From Hyphodiscus hymeniophilus (taxonomy: Eukaryota; Ascomycota; Leotiomycetes; Helotiales; Hyphodiscaceae): a stretch of DNA of 64,000 bases. The DNA lies in the NCBI GenBank assembly GCA_016508695.1, contig VNKQ01000019.1:744001-808000 (forward strand), given 5' to 3'. The translations under genes and the position numbers were made by a program. A model generated the notes under the pieces. That model ran no database searches. It worked only from the letters and a program-made list of their open reading frames with translations, and had not been told where the DNA came from. Of the stretch, positions 44,222 through 56,400 are shown piece after piece; position 1 is the stretch's first letter, and each line of letters opens with the position of its first letter.

Positions 44222-47200
44222 TCAGGTCTCAACGATAGCCATCCTCTCCTCGGCCGCCTCGGCCCCAAGATGTCTCCTAACAACCTCATCGAATCTGGCC
44301 CTATGATTCCCAATGGCCCTCTTACGCTCCTGAGATCTCACTCCCACACCACCAAACAAGCAGTCCCACAGATCTTCCTTCTCCACCATCTCGCCCCCCT
44401 TGCCTCCCTTGGCCAACAGACCTGCCAGAGAAGCATGCTGCAGCTCCATCGAATTCGCCTCTTCCAAATTCGTGTCAAGTAATTCGTCGACCGTCGTTTC
44501 TTTCGCTTTCCCCTTGCCGTTCTTCCGTTTCTTGCTCGATATCGTTTGCCCAATGTGTTCCATGCGTCGCTTGACGGAAAGGTCGTAGATCGATTCTTCG
44601 ACTGTGCCATCCACAAGGTAGAGCCAGACGTTCGTTTCTTGGTGTTGACCGATTCGATCGACTCGTGCAATTGCCTGAAGTTCGAGGGCTGTGTTCAACA
44701 GTGGCTCACAGAGAAAAACATGACTTGCATTAACGAGGTTCAGACCGCTCGAATGTGCACGAGAATGGAGGAGGAAACATTCGATGCCAGGATCTTGCTT
44801 GAATTTTTCAATGCCATTTGGCTTGTCGATTGACGAAAAGCCGATCCGGAATCTCTCGAATGCACGAGCAAGAACTTCAAGGAAGTCTTTGAACTGGGAA
44901 TAGATGATCGACTTGGCACCAGGGTCGGATTCTCTGAGCCAGATGAGATGTCGAGCGAGGGTGTCGATCTTGGTGGTAAAGGATGGGCCGTCCAGCTCGA
45001 TGTTTTTAATCTCTGCGAGCTTGCTTTTGCTGATCTCCGAGTAAATTGCGGATTTCCGCGATGCTGATGAATGCGATGCTCGTTCTTGTGATGCATCCTG
45101 GATCTCCTCCGCTTGAATGGAAAGCTGTTGGGGCTTATATGTAATCTGGTGAAGATCCGCCGGGATCAAGCGTCGTTTACAGATAGGGCAGTTGTGATGA
45201 CCTAGGAAAATGGTTAGCAACACGTTGAAGCAACTTATCAAAGTAAGGGAACTTACTATGCCACCACAATCCGATACACTCTCTACAATATTGGTGCCCA
45301 CACACGGTAAGAGCCCCCACCTCGAATGCATCACGACAGATCACACATATCCGCTGCTCTTGTGGATTCGCAGCCTCCATTCGCAAGTGATCGAGATACC
45401 GCCGCTTCGATTTCGCTGTTGCCACTTTCTTGGCAAGCTGCGCTTCATTTTCCAGCATTTTAGCTCTGACTGCATCGTTGACTTCCCCTTCGTAAGGTGC
45501 TACTGTGTCTGACACCTGTTGTAATTGACGGTAGTACTCGAGCCTGGCATTCATCGCACTTCTGAAGAATTCGATCTCTTTCTCTAATGCTGCAGTGGCC
45601 TTGATCTGCTCGCTGAATTGCTTCTGGATTGTTCCAAGCTTACTTTCCACAAGAGCCAATTCGCTCTGTGCTCGCAAACTGCCACCTTCAGCATCTGGTT
45701 TCAGAGACGTCGCAAGTCCTCGAAGATTCGCAACAATGCCCCGCAGAGAGCCCATCTCCTTCGTGGGCTTGATTTGTAGGCGAGTGTTCAAAAGCTCGAT
45801 GGTCTTTTCCGGAAAAGCACCATCACCATCTTTTGCTAATTTCAAGGCTAGCTTGACATCGTTCTTGATGAGCAAGTTTTCCAACCCGGTCAGAGCATCA
45901 TGACGATCGGCAATCGCTGCTCGTAAGGCTTGAACGTAGACCATGACTTCGTCCTGCGTCTTAGTAGATTCCTCGTATTCATCACCAGTGAGCTCAAATT
46001 CTCCATCCTCGTCTACCAGTGGCCGAAGCAGGAACTGGATGGTCTGCTCTCTCCATTCATCAAACGTATTTGCCTGGGCATCCAATGCTGCAGCTAAAGT
46101 ATCCAGCTGTTCCAATATGCGTCGGCTCTCCAAGCCACCTCTCGGTGGATCTGTTGGGAATTCGGGGATATTGACAAACGACTGTGTATCCGCCTTTTTG
46201 CGTATTGAGCGCATGAGTCTATCGGCCTTCCGGAAAATCTATACCAGAGTGTATCAGTAATGTCCCCTCAAATCTACGGACTGCCTTCAGCGTTCGAACC
46301 TCCAGAAGTATTTCTTGCCTCATCTTCTTGGCCATCTCATAACCTTCCGTCTCAAGTGTCTCAAGCTCATTGAACTCCCGCGATTTGGGCTTGGTCATTT
46401 CTTCATTCGTCTTGAGCTGAAAGTAAGCGTTCGTGCGGAAGAAGACTGCCATGTGCTCTATCTCTAATGCACCTCGCAGACGATTTCGAAAAACACCTAG
46501 GCGCGAGGATATTTCGTTACTTTGAGCTGTTAGCTGACTCCAGAGTACCGGTTTACGGAACCTACTCTTCTTGACTGTCGGAGCTGTCGCTGTCGTAAGA
46601 TGAGATGTCTCGGCTACCAGAAGAGTACACCTTTCCAATGCCCCCGACTTTAGCGATTTCTTGACGTAGCTGCTCACGACTCTCCTCGACAATGACGGAA
46701 GCTTCTTTAGCCACTTCCTCCCATATAGCTAGAGCTTCTTTCACCCTTGGCGAGTTCTCATCTAGTTGACCGCGCTTGAGCTTCGACGTGAGCAGTGTCC
46801 GCTGATCGGTTCTGATAGCAACATCTGTATTTTCCATCATAGCATCAAGGACTTGGTCAACAGTTCGAAGTGGCCCATCCTTACTCCCCAATGCCCGACG
46901 ATTTCTTCCACCAACTTCCGGGTGGAGTGCACTTTGTCGTAAACGAACCAGCCATCTTCTCATGGTCTCAGCATGTGTGTCAGGATCCCAAGCATCGGAG
47001 AGAGGCGCTCCTTCGACATCAAGTCCCGATTCTGCACACATTTGCTTAAACAGCTCTTGATAATGCTGCTCCTCAATTGGCGTAAAGGGCATTGTGATGA
47101 CGTATCTCCGTTGAGCTGGAAGCTTCAGTTCATCCCGGACACTCTGCTTACTATGTCGGAGGGCTAGCCATCCGAACAATTTGCGGAATTCGTGTTTGTT

Positions 47201-48846
47201 CAATGTGATGAGTGACTGCCAAATATGCTTTGTAGACGCAAATGGTTCGAAGCGCAGGAAAATTAACAGTCCAAGGAGATCATTGACGTCCTTTCTGACT
47301 GGAGTCCCTGTAACGCACCAAGCATTGATCCTAGGTATCATTCTTGCTACAACTGCTGCCTTGCTGACACCACTTTCAATCATTTGTGCCTCGTCCATGA
47401 TCACTCGCCACCAGGACAGCTGCATCAAAGGAGACTTTGGTCGAGGATATTTTGACTCTGTCCGTAGGGACTTCTCGGGGTTCAAAGCGGTGAAGTTGAT
47501 CTCTGCAGCGAGCACCGAATACGTTGTAACGACCACATCCGATTCCGCAAGACGGTTGACCAGCTCACTGAGATTTTTCTTACCATGACCTTTGATACCC
47601 TGGTAGTGTGTGACCTTTAATTGTGGGGCATGTCGATTGACCTCAGAGATCCATTGCTGGAGAATTGAAGGAGGTGTAACGATGAGTGAAGCAGATATTG
47701 GCCGGACATGTTCACCAATGAATGGGTCCAACACTGTCGGAAGAGTGGCTGCTGCACGTTTGTGCAGCGTGATTAGCGATATCATCTCAACCGTCTTTCC
47801 CAGTCCCATCTCCTCAGCAAGAATACCACCCTTCAGCACGCGTTCTACGGCTACGAAGGGGGCAACATCCAAGGTGACTAAACCAAATAGATGACTTACA
47901 TAACAAGACCGTCCATGAGCATCTTTAGTCTTGACGAAAGAATTAGGTAGGTCCTCAGGGACAGTATCAGGAACAACCTGGACTTGGCGACCTGACCATT
48001 CAACCCCTTCCTTCCGAAGCAACCACTGGACAGCTCGTTTTTGGAACGGGAACAGAATCGACTCGATCTCAGGGGTCTGTATCGACGCCGAGATCTCATC
48101 CTTCTTGTTCGGAGAATGGACACTTTGGTAAAAGTCTTGTGGAGACCAGGTATCTGAGTTCGAAACGAAGGGATCCTGGAAGTATGACTTTAAGAGATTG
48201 GCCAGAACAGGAGTCTTCTTATTGACGTGGGCAACATTATATGGTGAAGTTGTGATGTTCCACTTGACGGTGAAGACCAGCTGCACAACATCCTTGCCGT
48301 ACCGCTGAGAGAGGATAACCCCAACGTCAGTCCAATACCTACCCTCTCCCTTTGCCCATTTATTCCATTCCTTGTGCACGGCCAATGCTATGAGGACGTC
48401 TTCGAGCCCTTCTTTATTCTCCGGCAGTTGAGCCGCGAATATGGTGTTTTTCGCATCGTCCATAACGTTGACAGCCTCCGGCTGATACCTGCCAGTAACG
48501 AACACTTTCACATTGTCTCGCCCCAATGGGGTTTCCAATTTCGAGAGCTTGGATCCAGCACACTCGACCACCCACGTAGACTCCTTTACAACAATATGAT
48601 CAAGTTCCTGCTCTTTGCTGCCGAGTCCTCGTCCTACAACGCCATCTGCCTCGACCCCGCCCTTCTCCGTCATAATCTTCTGTCGTTTGCGCGGGGGCTC
48701 GCATGCTGCGTGAGATTGTGTTACGAATCTGATCAGTGCATCTGGCAGCTCGAGCATGGATGCATCATCAGATGGGGAGGCATCGGGGGCCATTTGATGG
48801 GTGCCTGAAGAGGGCTGCAGAGCCGCGGCGCCAGCAACGCTGCCCA
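44222..48846 (-). CDS. irc20: SNF2-family ATPase with internal RING finger, Irc20/SHPRH-like ubiquitin ligase
   Basis: Large multi-exon minus-strand gene, about 1,450 codons, ATG at 48844-48846; introns lie near 46.5, 46.25 and 45.2 kb, with exact sites partly unresolved. The N-half has a SNF2 motor: motif I GGILAEEMGLGKTVEM, motif Ia LIVTPPSILQQWISEV, a motif II with Asp-Glu-Ala-Gln (VIMDEAQMIES), and motif III WCVTGTPVRKDVNDLLG. A long helical insert follows, then a C3HC4 RING, CVICRDAFEVGALTVCGH..YCREC and NCPICKRR joined across an intron. The second motor lobe has SIIYSQFKDFLEV, NASHVFLCEPLLN and ALELQAIARVDRIGQ. Known family: Irc20 (yeast) and SHPRH (human), DNA-translocase-linked ubiquitin ligases in genome maintenance. 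The length and motif order fit. The protein appears complete. Confidence 0.92.
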
Positions 48847-49332
48847 TGGTCAACTCCGAATGCAGGAGAAGCTTAATGCCCGAGGTATCGACGCCGTTGT
48901 GTACTGTCGACTACGTATATGCGTACGTGTACATCTTACGAAGGTCCCCAGAGCTGCAGAAGCAGTGAGTGAGTGTGGAGAGAAAGTGATGAAAGTGGAA
49001 GGAGAGGATGTTTTGGTCGAAGGCAACAGGAAACCGACCATGAGGAAAGAAGTGGATAACTCCGTCGATGCGATAAGCTTATCGGATGCAAGCTACTGTA
49101 CTCGAGTAGTTGAGTAGCTGTACCCCTGCATCATTGTGAGTCAGGTTGGTATCACGTGATGATAATGCATCCGACTTCAACCTCGAATTTCAGGTGATGC
49201 TTGCCGAAGTGATTTTGCAGCTTCAAGACCTCTCCACGACATCTCGCCATCCACCTCCACGAAGCCATGCCCGTATGTTTCCCGGCGCCTTCGATCTACA
49301 CAAGCTAATTGAGTGCCCAGAAACTTTCCAGC
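48847..49332. promoter_or_regulatory. Divergent promoter region between irc20 and mS41
   Basis: About 490 bases between two divergent starts. No sharp regulatory motif stands out; frames on both strands overlap and lack domains. Confidence 0.35.
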
Positions 49333-50076
49333 ATGATCCTCCGATCATCCCAGCTGCGGCCCATCCCATCCTTTCTTCTTCCCTACACGCAATCGAAAAG
49401 TCAAGTGCGAACTTTCGCACTCCCTCCACCGAAAGGTGGCTTGGTACCGTATAATCCCGTCGACTCGAAACCCCTCAAGTACCGCCTCGTACCGAAACCA
49501 ACACCCTTCGTCCCCGACGCCGAGACGTTCCTCAAGCTCATCGGCCGCAACATGTCTCAATACGCAGCCAAGTTCCCCTCCTGGAGGAGCCTCTTCACCA
49601 TGACGTCCGAGGAGCTGGAGGAGCTGGGCATCGTCAACGCGCGCGCTCGACGGTACCTCCAGACGTGGCGGGAGAAGTACCGGAGCGGGGCCCACGGGAT
49701 CGGGGGAGATCTGCGGTTCGTCAAGGACGGCGTGGCAGAGCTGCGGGTTCACAACGTCGTCAACTCACCCACGAAACCGGAGGGGGCGACCCTGCAGAAC
49801 ATCGTCGTCAATGTGCCCCCAGGAGCGGAAGTCGAGGACTTACCGCCGAATCAGCGGCGACCGGTCCGTGGTCTGAGGGTCCACGCAAGTCACACCATAG
49901 CTGGGCCGTATATACAGCAGGTTAGGGGGAGGAAGAAGGCGGTGCTCGTGGTGCAGGAGGGCATGTGGGAGATTCCTCTGGGTCGCAAGATTGATGGTGG
50001 GGAGAGGAGGCAGGCGGAGGTTAGAGCCAAGGCAAGAGGAGAGGAGAGACGTGCTCTGACGGGAGCAGCGAGATGA
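49333..50076 (+). CDS. fyv4: Mitochondrial small-subunit protein mS41 (IGR domain, Fyv4)
   Basis: Single-exon frame of 247 residues from the ATG at 49333; the upstream in-frame start is not an ATG. The N-terminus (MILRSSQLRPIPSFLLPYTQ) is a plausible mitochondrial targeting peptide, rich in Arg, Ser and hydrophobic residues. The IGR domain follows: FVPDAETFLKLIGRNMSQYA with the defining LIGRNM, then WRSLFTMTSEELEELGI and RARRYLQTWREKYR. The C-terminal part is basic (GRKIDGGERRQAEVRAKA). Known family: mS41, formerly Fyv4, a component of the mitochondrial small subunit. The gene is GC-rich compared with what follows and is the last recognised gene before the AT-rich block, with its stop about 660 bases from the boundary. 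Confidence 0.9.
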   Translation: MILRSSQLRPIPSFLLPYTQSKSQVRTFALPPPKGGLVPYNPVDSKPLKYRLVPKPTPFVPDAETFLKLIGRNMSQYAAKFPSWRSLFTMTSEELEELGIVNARARRYLQTWREKYRSGAHGIGGDLRFVKDGVAELRVHNVVNSPTKPEGATLQNIVVNVPPGAEVEDLPPNQRRPVRGLRVHASHTIAGPYIQQVRGRKKAVLVVQEGMWEIPLGRKIDGGERRQAEVRAKARGEERRALTGAAR

Positions 50077-50734
50077 GCTCCTGGGTAGATGTCGCTGTAC
50101 TGTATGATATTTTCGAGGCTGTGCAGAATACAAGCTTATGTATTGGAGTTCACGGCACTTGTGGCTCTTCACTGGCAGGGTGTGCATGCGTATTTCAAGG
50201 GGCTTCAAGTAACGAGGCTGCCGAATAAACCACACAATTCAAGTCCAAGTCCAATCCAACATCCCACACCCACCTCCAGACCCCCAGCCAGAGCTCCATC
50301 GCCTCATCTCCAGGACAGAATATCGTACATAGCCATAGCCTTCCTCATTAACAAACGAGCAAGGAGGATTCAAGTAATCGGGGTCATCTGGTACACTGCC
50401 ACTTTTCTTTCAAGGAGCAGGAGCAGGAGCATGAGCATTCGTCGCACCGCAGCCGCAGAAACACCGCAGACGCAAACGTAAAACCCAGGCACCATTCCCG
50501 AGGGGCTCAATGTCACGAGGCTGCGACTTCACTTCGAGGTACCAGGTATGTCTCCGAGATGTTCCTCTTCCTCTTTTCCCCGTTGTCCACGTGCCGAAGG
50601 GTGTGTGATGGTGTATAGTTAGTTAATGGAAGCGTTTATTAAGTAAGCAATTTTGGGTGGGGGCTTTTTGGGTTTTGGGGGTTGGACGGCCGGTTCTAGT
50701 ATCCGAGCCGTTTCCTCGACTCATATACCAGCCA
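50077..50734. other. Transition from gene-bearing DNA to the AT-rich block
   Basis: About 650 bases without a convincing gene. A poly-purine stretch and TGGGTTT-like G-rich segment occur at 50650-50690. The composition changes abruptly at about 50735. Confidence 0.45.
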
Positions 50735-50759
50735 GGGTTGTTAAATTAATTAGTTTAAT

Positions 50760-50862
50760 TAGTACAACCCCATACTAATACTAATTAATTGAAACCTATA
50801 CTAATACTAATTATATTAATTCAAACCTATACTAATACTAATTAATACTAGAGTAAAATTTA
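50760..50862. repeat. Subterminal short repeats of the hAT element
   Basis: Three close copies of ATACTAATACTAATTA separated by about 30 bases, beginning near 50772. Subterminal repeats are where hAT transposases commonly bind; that function is inference. Confidence 0.6.
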
Positions 50863-50941
50863 GTAACTAATACTAATTAAATATATTAATTCTATTTTTA
50901 GAAGTTTTTTTTATTTTTTTAATTTTTTAATATAATAAATA

Positions 50942-51100
50942 AAACTTAATACTTTTTATAAGTAATTAAGCTTTATAAGTAACTTTATAACTAATAACTT
51001 AATAAAATAAATATAACTTAATACTTTTTATAAGTAATTAAGCCTTATAAGTAGCTTTATAACTAATAACTTAATACTTTTTATAAGTAATTAAGCTTTA
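50942..51100. repeat. Tandem repeat beside the hAT transposase stop
   Basis: About two and a half copies of a 52-72 base unit containing CTTAATACTTTTTATAAG, TAATTAAGC and TTATAACTAATAACTTAAT. The last partial copy ends at the transposase stop codon. Confidence 0.65.
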
Positions 51101-53485
51101 ATCTTCTTCTTCTTCTTCTTCTTCTTCTTTTTTCTCCTCTAAGTCTTCTTCTTTATTTATAATATTATTAGAGTTATTTAACTCTAATATATTATTTAAA
51201 TTCCAACTCTTTAATAATACTATCTTTTTAAACTCTAAAGGATCTAACTTATTTCGAGTTTTAGTAATAATATTACTACTAATACTAAAGGTTCTTTTTA
51301 TAAAAGCAGAGGTAGCCGGTATTATTAAATACTTCTTAGCTAATATAAATAAAATAGGATATTTATCTTTATTTATAAACCAATACTCTAAAGGATTTAC
51401 TTTAGGATTAGATAATTTTTCTTTTAAATATAATATATATTCTTCTTCTTCTTCTTCTTTATAAGAATAAGAAAATATATCGTGATCTATATCTTCTTCT
51501 TCTTGATATAAAGGAGTATTAATAATAATATTATTATTATTTTCTTTTATTATAAGATATTCTTCTTTTAATAAGTCTAAAGCTTCTTCTTTTATATTAT
51601 TATAAAAGAATAAAACTTGATTTATTAAAAAAGGGCTTAATTTAAATCTAGGATCTAAAATTAAAGCTATAATATAAGGCTTATAATTCTTAATATTATT
51701 AGAAGTAATTTTCTTAGGAAAATACTTTTCGAACTTCTCTATTCCTTTATCTATAGCTTTAATAAAGTTATTTAATATTAAAGTACTATTAATTAAAGTA
51801 ATATTAGTTCTTATTTTATTTTTTATAATATCTAATTTATTATATATATTATATATATATAGTAAACTAATACTAATAGTAATATAAACTTGGCCTTGTA
51901 ATTTAATACTAGGCTCTAAAAATATATTAAAAATATCTCTTAAAGTAGATATAATAAGGTAATCTTCTTCTTTTAATAAATACTTTTTAAAATTATTATC
52001 TCTAGTATTACTAAAGATAAATTCTAAAACCTTTTTAAAATTTAAAAAGGTATTAAGCATATAATAAGTAGAATTCCACCTAGTTATATTATCTAGAGGT
52101 ATTTTCTTTATATTAAAATTAAGAGGTAAGTCTCCTTTAGCTTTAGATCTCTTAATACCTTTTATAAATAACTCTTTAAGTTCTTGAGTATATTTAATAA
52201 AAACTATAATCTTTCTAATTTTTTGTATAAGATTTAAATTATTATTTAAATCGTTTATAATATTAATATTATTAGAATTAATAGTATTAAAATTACTAGT
52301 AAATATAGAAAGATCTTCTTCTAAAGCTTTATTTAAAGTAAGATCCTTTAAAATATCGTTTACTACTAAATTAATTATATGAGAAGTACACCTAATATCG
52401 TAGATATTAAATTTATTTCTCTTAATAATATTTATAATAATAGTATTATTAGAAGTATTATCTCTAGTAATAGAAATAATATTCTTAAGACTTAAGTTAT
52501 AATAATTTAATATCTTTATAATAGAATTATAAAGATATAAACTAGTATGACTTTCTCTTAATTCCTCGATTCCTATTAGTTTATAATTTAATTTATTTGT
52601 ATTAAAATAAATTAAAACTAAACTAAAATAAGAAACTTGAGTATTAGAGGTCCAAGCGTTAAAAACTATAGAAAAGAAAGTATTATTACTAATAAGTTCT
52701 TTTAAATTAAGTTTAAATTCTTCTAAAGAAGAATTATAAACCTTATCTAATACCTCTTTAAGTTTATACTTATTTATAATAGGAGAAGATTTATTATAAT
52801 AATTTAATAAATCTTTAAAAGAAGAAGAACTAGTTACTTGAAAAGGCAAGTTATTCTCTATTATAAAATTAAGAACTTTTAATAAAGCCTCGTCTTTTAT
52901 AAACTCTAATAAAGTATTAGATCTAATTCTTTTATTATTATTAGAATTATTAAAAGATAAATTAAAGAAATTAAACTTAGAAGTATTATCTAAGTCTAAT
53001 TTAGTTAATTTATCTTCTAATTTAATACTAGTAGTAATAGTAGAGTGTTTATTTTTATAATGAACTATAAAATTAGAAGATTGAAAACCTTTTAATTTTA
53101 CTATTTTATTATAAGAACAAAGAGAACAAACTATTTTAGTTTCTCTTTCTTTATTATAATTAATAAGTAATAAAGATCGAGTAAATAATCTATTCTTAAA
53201 TATATAAGCTCCTTCTTCTTTAAAAGAAGGTAAAATATAATCTTGTTTATTATATTTTAAAGCTTTATATTTATTAAGCTTTAAATTAGAAGAATTAATT
53301 TGATTTTCTTCTTCTAAATTAAAACTACTAGTATTAGATATAAAAGAGTCTTGACTTTCTTCTATATTTAAACTAGCTTTTTGTTTTCCTTTATCTTTAA
53401 TAGATTTAATAGTATTAAAGTCTTTATTAGAAGATATTTCTAAAGAAGAACTATAATTAATACTAGAATCCGAGTTATAAGACAT
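51098..53485 (-). CDS. hAT transposase, uninterrupted 795-codon frame
   Basis: One open frame of 795 residues. A BED-type zinc finger is present with ligands C120, C123, H142 and H147 (IVCSLCSY and FIVHYKNKH). The transposase core follows, with conserved NAWTSNTQVSYFSL, a CTSHIINLVVND segment and ITRWNSTYYML. A C-terminal hAT dimerisation domain has NPLEYWFINKDKYPIL and a conserved IPATSAFIKRTFS. The tail is acidic (EEEEEEEED). Composition is skewed to Asn, Ile, Lys, Leu and Ser. By eye it contains only 2 Met, 4 Trp, 5 His and 3 Cys, whose codons carry TG or CA (except some Cys contexts). These are largely the zinc ligands and conserved positions. Known role: cut-and-paste transposition in the nucleus. 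It is unlike the adjacent retroelement, which is full of stops. Confidence 0.9.
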   Translation of the reverse strand: MSYNSDSSINYSSSLEISSNKDFNTIKSIKDKGKQKASLNIEESQDSFISNTSSFNLEEENQINSSNLKLNKYKALKYNKQDYILPSFKEEGAYIFKNRLFTRSLLLINYNKERETKIVCSLCSYNKIVKLKGFQSSNFIVHYKNKHSTITTSIKLEDKLTKLDLDNTSKFNFFNLSFNNSNNNKRIRSNTLLEFIKDEALLKVLNFIIENNLPFQVTSSSSFKDLLNYYNKSSPIINKYKLKEVLDKVYNSSLEEFKLNLKELISNNTFFSIVFNAWTSNTQVSYFSLVLIYFNTNKLNYKLIGIEELRESHTSLYLYNSIIKILNYYNLSLKNIISITRDNTSNNTIIINIIKRNKFNIYDIRCTSHIINLVVNDILKDLTLNKALEEDLSIFTSNFNTINSNNINIINDLNNNLNLIQKIRKIIVFIKYTQELKELFIKGIKRSKAKGDLPLNFNIKKIPLDNITRWNSTYYMLNTFLNFKKVLEFIFSNTRDNNFKKYLLKEEDYLIISTLRDIFNIFLEPSIKLQGQVYITISISLLYIYNIYNKLDIIKNKIRTNITLINSTLILNNFIKAIDKGIEKFEKYFPKKITSNNIKNYKPYIIALILDPRFKLSPFLINQVLFFYNNIKEEALDLLKEEYLIIKENNNNIIINTPLYQEEEDIDHDIFSYSYKEEEEEEYILYLKEKLSNPKVNPLEYWFINKDKYPILFILAKKYLIIPATSAFIKRTFSISSNIITKTRNKLDPLEFKKIVLLKSWNLNNILELNNSNNIINKEEDLEEKKEEEEEEEED

Positions 53486-56400
53486 TTTAAGGTAATATAG
53501 AGGGGCAGTTCTAGGAGATCACGTTTTGCGGAAGTCACATAATATAGTGCTAAGTATACTATACAACTGGGTTTTGTATTAGACATTAATATCTACGAAC
53601 AACCTTTTTACTAGAATTATTATTATTATTTGAATATACATTCTTTTAAGCTTATATTAACGATTTATACTATTCGAACTAGGTTTTATAAACCTACGTC
53701 TTTAGATCTATTCGTTTCGAGTTTTTATTATAGATAGATTCCCGCGTTTCGTATAATATTAGGATTTGGCCTTCTATATGTTATTTTAGTAATTAGAGTG
53801 GGATATAATACCAATCAAATCGGTATTAAACAATAGTATTTATATAAAGACCTCTTATTTAGAAGAGATAGCAATTATATCGATTTATCGATATAACTAA
53901 GTTCTTTTATATAACTACTAAAGAAGGATTCTTATGCAATCGTCTTAATACTATTATAAGTACTACGACCTATTAATAGTACGATACAAAGTTAATTCTA
54001 TACCTTCTAACCCTATAACAAATTAATATTGCGTTAGATTATAATAATAATATATCTATATAGAGCCATTTAGTTAGATTTTCTATATTATATAACATCT
54101 AAGAGTATTCTTAAAGTAATAACAATAAGGGCTTCGACAAAAAGGTTCGAGCCCTAAGTACGTATTATAGAGATCAATAAGAGAAAGGAGATAGAATTAG
54201 CTTAGGAACTAAAGTATAAGCGTATTAAAGTTTGTAAGATAGTACGTATTCCCTATCTATTTTGTAGCTTATAAGTCAAGTAAAGCTTTATTCCGAAATA
54301 AAGTATAAGAAGAAGAAACGGGTAAGAAAGAAAACTAAGTTATAAACTAGGAATAAAGTAATGCCAAGAGAGAGACTATTAGTAATTATAACGACTAAGA
54401 GTCTCAAGTTAGTTTTATAGCGTTTTTTCTAGCTAAATTTTAAGACCCAAGTAGGGATTAGAAAGTATAAATAAAAAATAGTTTATATAAGGAATCGAAT
54501 TAGTATAAAAGAACTAGTAACTAGGCTAGGAATAGGGGTTTTATAAGAAGAGAAAGAGATAGTTTACAAGTCTTTATTATAGTTACTTGTAAAGAACTAG
54601 CGAAATTAGATATTAGATATTTATACTATTAGTAATTTTATACTTAATATTAGAAATCTACTTAACTAATATATCGCATTATAGTTTTAATAATAAAAGA
54701 AAAGGAAAGACTCCTTAATAATAGCTCTATCAAACTCCTTAGTAGCCAAAAATAATATATATTAGTACTAGCGAGATAATTATAACTAATTCTAATAGCC
54801 AGAATTAACTTGCTACTAAAAGTAGAACTATTAAAACTATAACTAGAAATATTAAAAAGGGGGTAAAAAAATAAGCTAAAGTATTATTTTTTTAGCTAAT
54901 ACTATATCTAGGAGTTATTAGAAGTCCCTTCTTTAATAAGAATAAGGTTACTAAGTACTTAAAGGCGCTAGAGCGTACCTTTAAAGACTATAGGATTACT
55001 AATCTTAACGAGAAAAAGAATCGAGTTATTAATTACGCTAGTATACTAATTCGTAGGGAACTCGAACGTCTTCCCGAATATAAAGATAAGTATATTACTT
55101 AAAAGCAATTTAAAGTAGTACTATTAAAGGAATATCGGTATAAGGACTCCGATTAGCTATATTATACGCTAGAGTACTTAGAAGATTATATTAAGACCTT
55201 TAAGAAGACAACCGATACTAAACTAGTTTCGCAAGGTTAACTATATAGTTATATTCGAGGATTTCGCGACGTTAGGAAAAAATGCTTTAGTAAAGACTAC
55301 TTAACGGAGAAAACCTTAGTATTTAAGTTCTTATTTACGTTACCCACAAGTATTAAAAACAAAGCTATATACTAGTTAATAATAAAAGATAAGAAGGTTA
55401 ATATAAATAAGAGTCTTAAATTCGATAATTTCTATACGTTTATAAAGAGTTAATATATTATATTAAAAGAAATAGATAACCTTATCGAAGAATAAGGGAT
55501 AGGATAAGTGCCTTTTAGGTTTGGCCCATTAGGTAATTTTGCTAATTTACACTTAGGTCTAATAATACCGGAACCTCTTACAAGACGACTAATTGCGTAA
55601 AAAGAACCTTCTACTAGCCTATTACTATACCTTCGAGCTAGTTCTAATATACCGAAAGTAACGATTTAAGATATTAACGAGATTACTCGAGGTCTTAAAG
55701 ATATAAAGATATTAAACTTAGTAATAAAAAGAGGTATATAACAAGTATATATTACAAACGTTAATAATATTAATATAGGTACTATATATAAATCTATAGA
55801 CAATTATTACTAATATAGTTCCCTATAAGAGTACAAAGTAAAGTATAATAGATTCTAAGGATATTCTTAGCGTTCGAACTATCGAGACGATAAAACCTAC
55901 AAGTAGTATAAGAATCGTTAAGTTAATAATATAAGACTATAAGGACCGTATAAATATATAAACTAGTATTATAATTACAAGAAGTTTATTAGAATAGGGG
56001 TTATTTATAAGGCAGACGATAATAACTATATTTGTCTAAGTCTATGGGTTATTAGCAAACCGTCTATACTTATTAATTTTACTAATAAATTACTACAAAG
56101 GGATTAAGTGATTTCTAAAGTTAAGAATACTATTTATAGCTATATTCTAGCTAAGAGAAAAAAGGCTATTAAAGAGAATCGCAAATCGGCAATAATAATA
56201 ATAAAAGAGAGAAAGAAAAGTATTAGTATTAAAAGGGAAATAAGCACTCTTAAGGCCTTTATTAATAACGAGGGGTTTAATACTTCCGATATTATTAGTA
56301 AGGAAAACCTAAACGAAGAATAGACTACTTAAGTATAAAACTTTATTATAGAAAGTATTAAGATAAATAAGGTTACGACTCGCAAGAAGATTAATAAAAA

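Larger units (their letters stand above)
50733..53580 (-). mobile_element. hAT superfamily DNA transposon, approximate extent
   Basis: The element contains the transposase at 51098-53485 with AT-rich flanks. The left end may begin at CAGGGTTGTTAAATTAATT (near 50735), similar to ends of fungal hAT elements. Subterminal repeats lie inside it. No matching inverted end was found on the right, and no 8-base target duplication could be confirmed, so the right border is a guess and the element may be truncated or interrupted by the retroelement. Confidence 0.6.

Noticed and set aside
56108..56323. Plus-strand 71-codon frame in the AT-rich block
   Set aside because: A gap between stops inside the decayed retroelement, not a separate gene.
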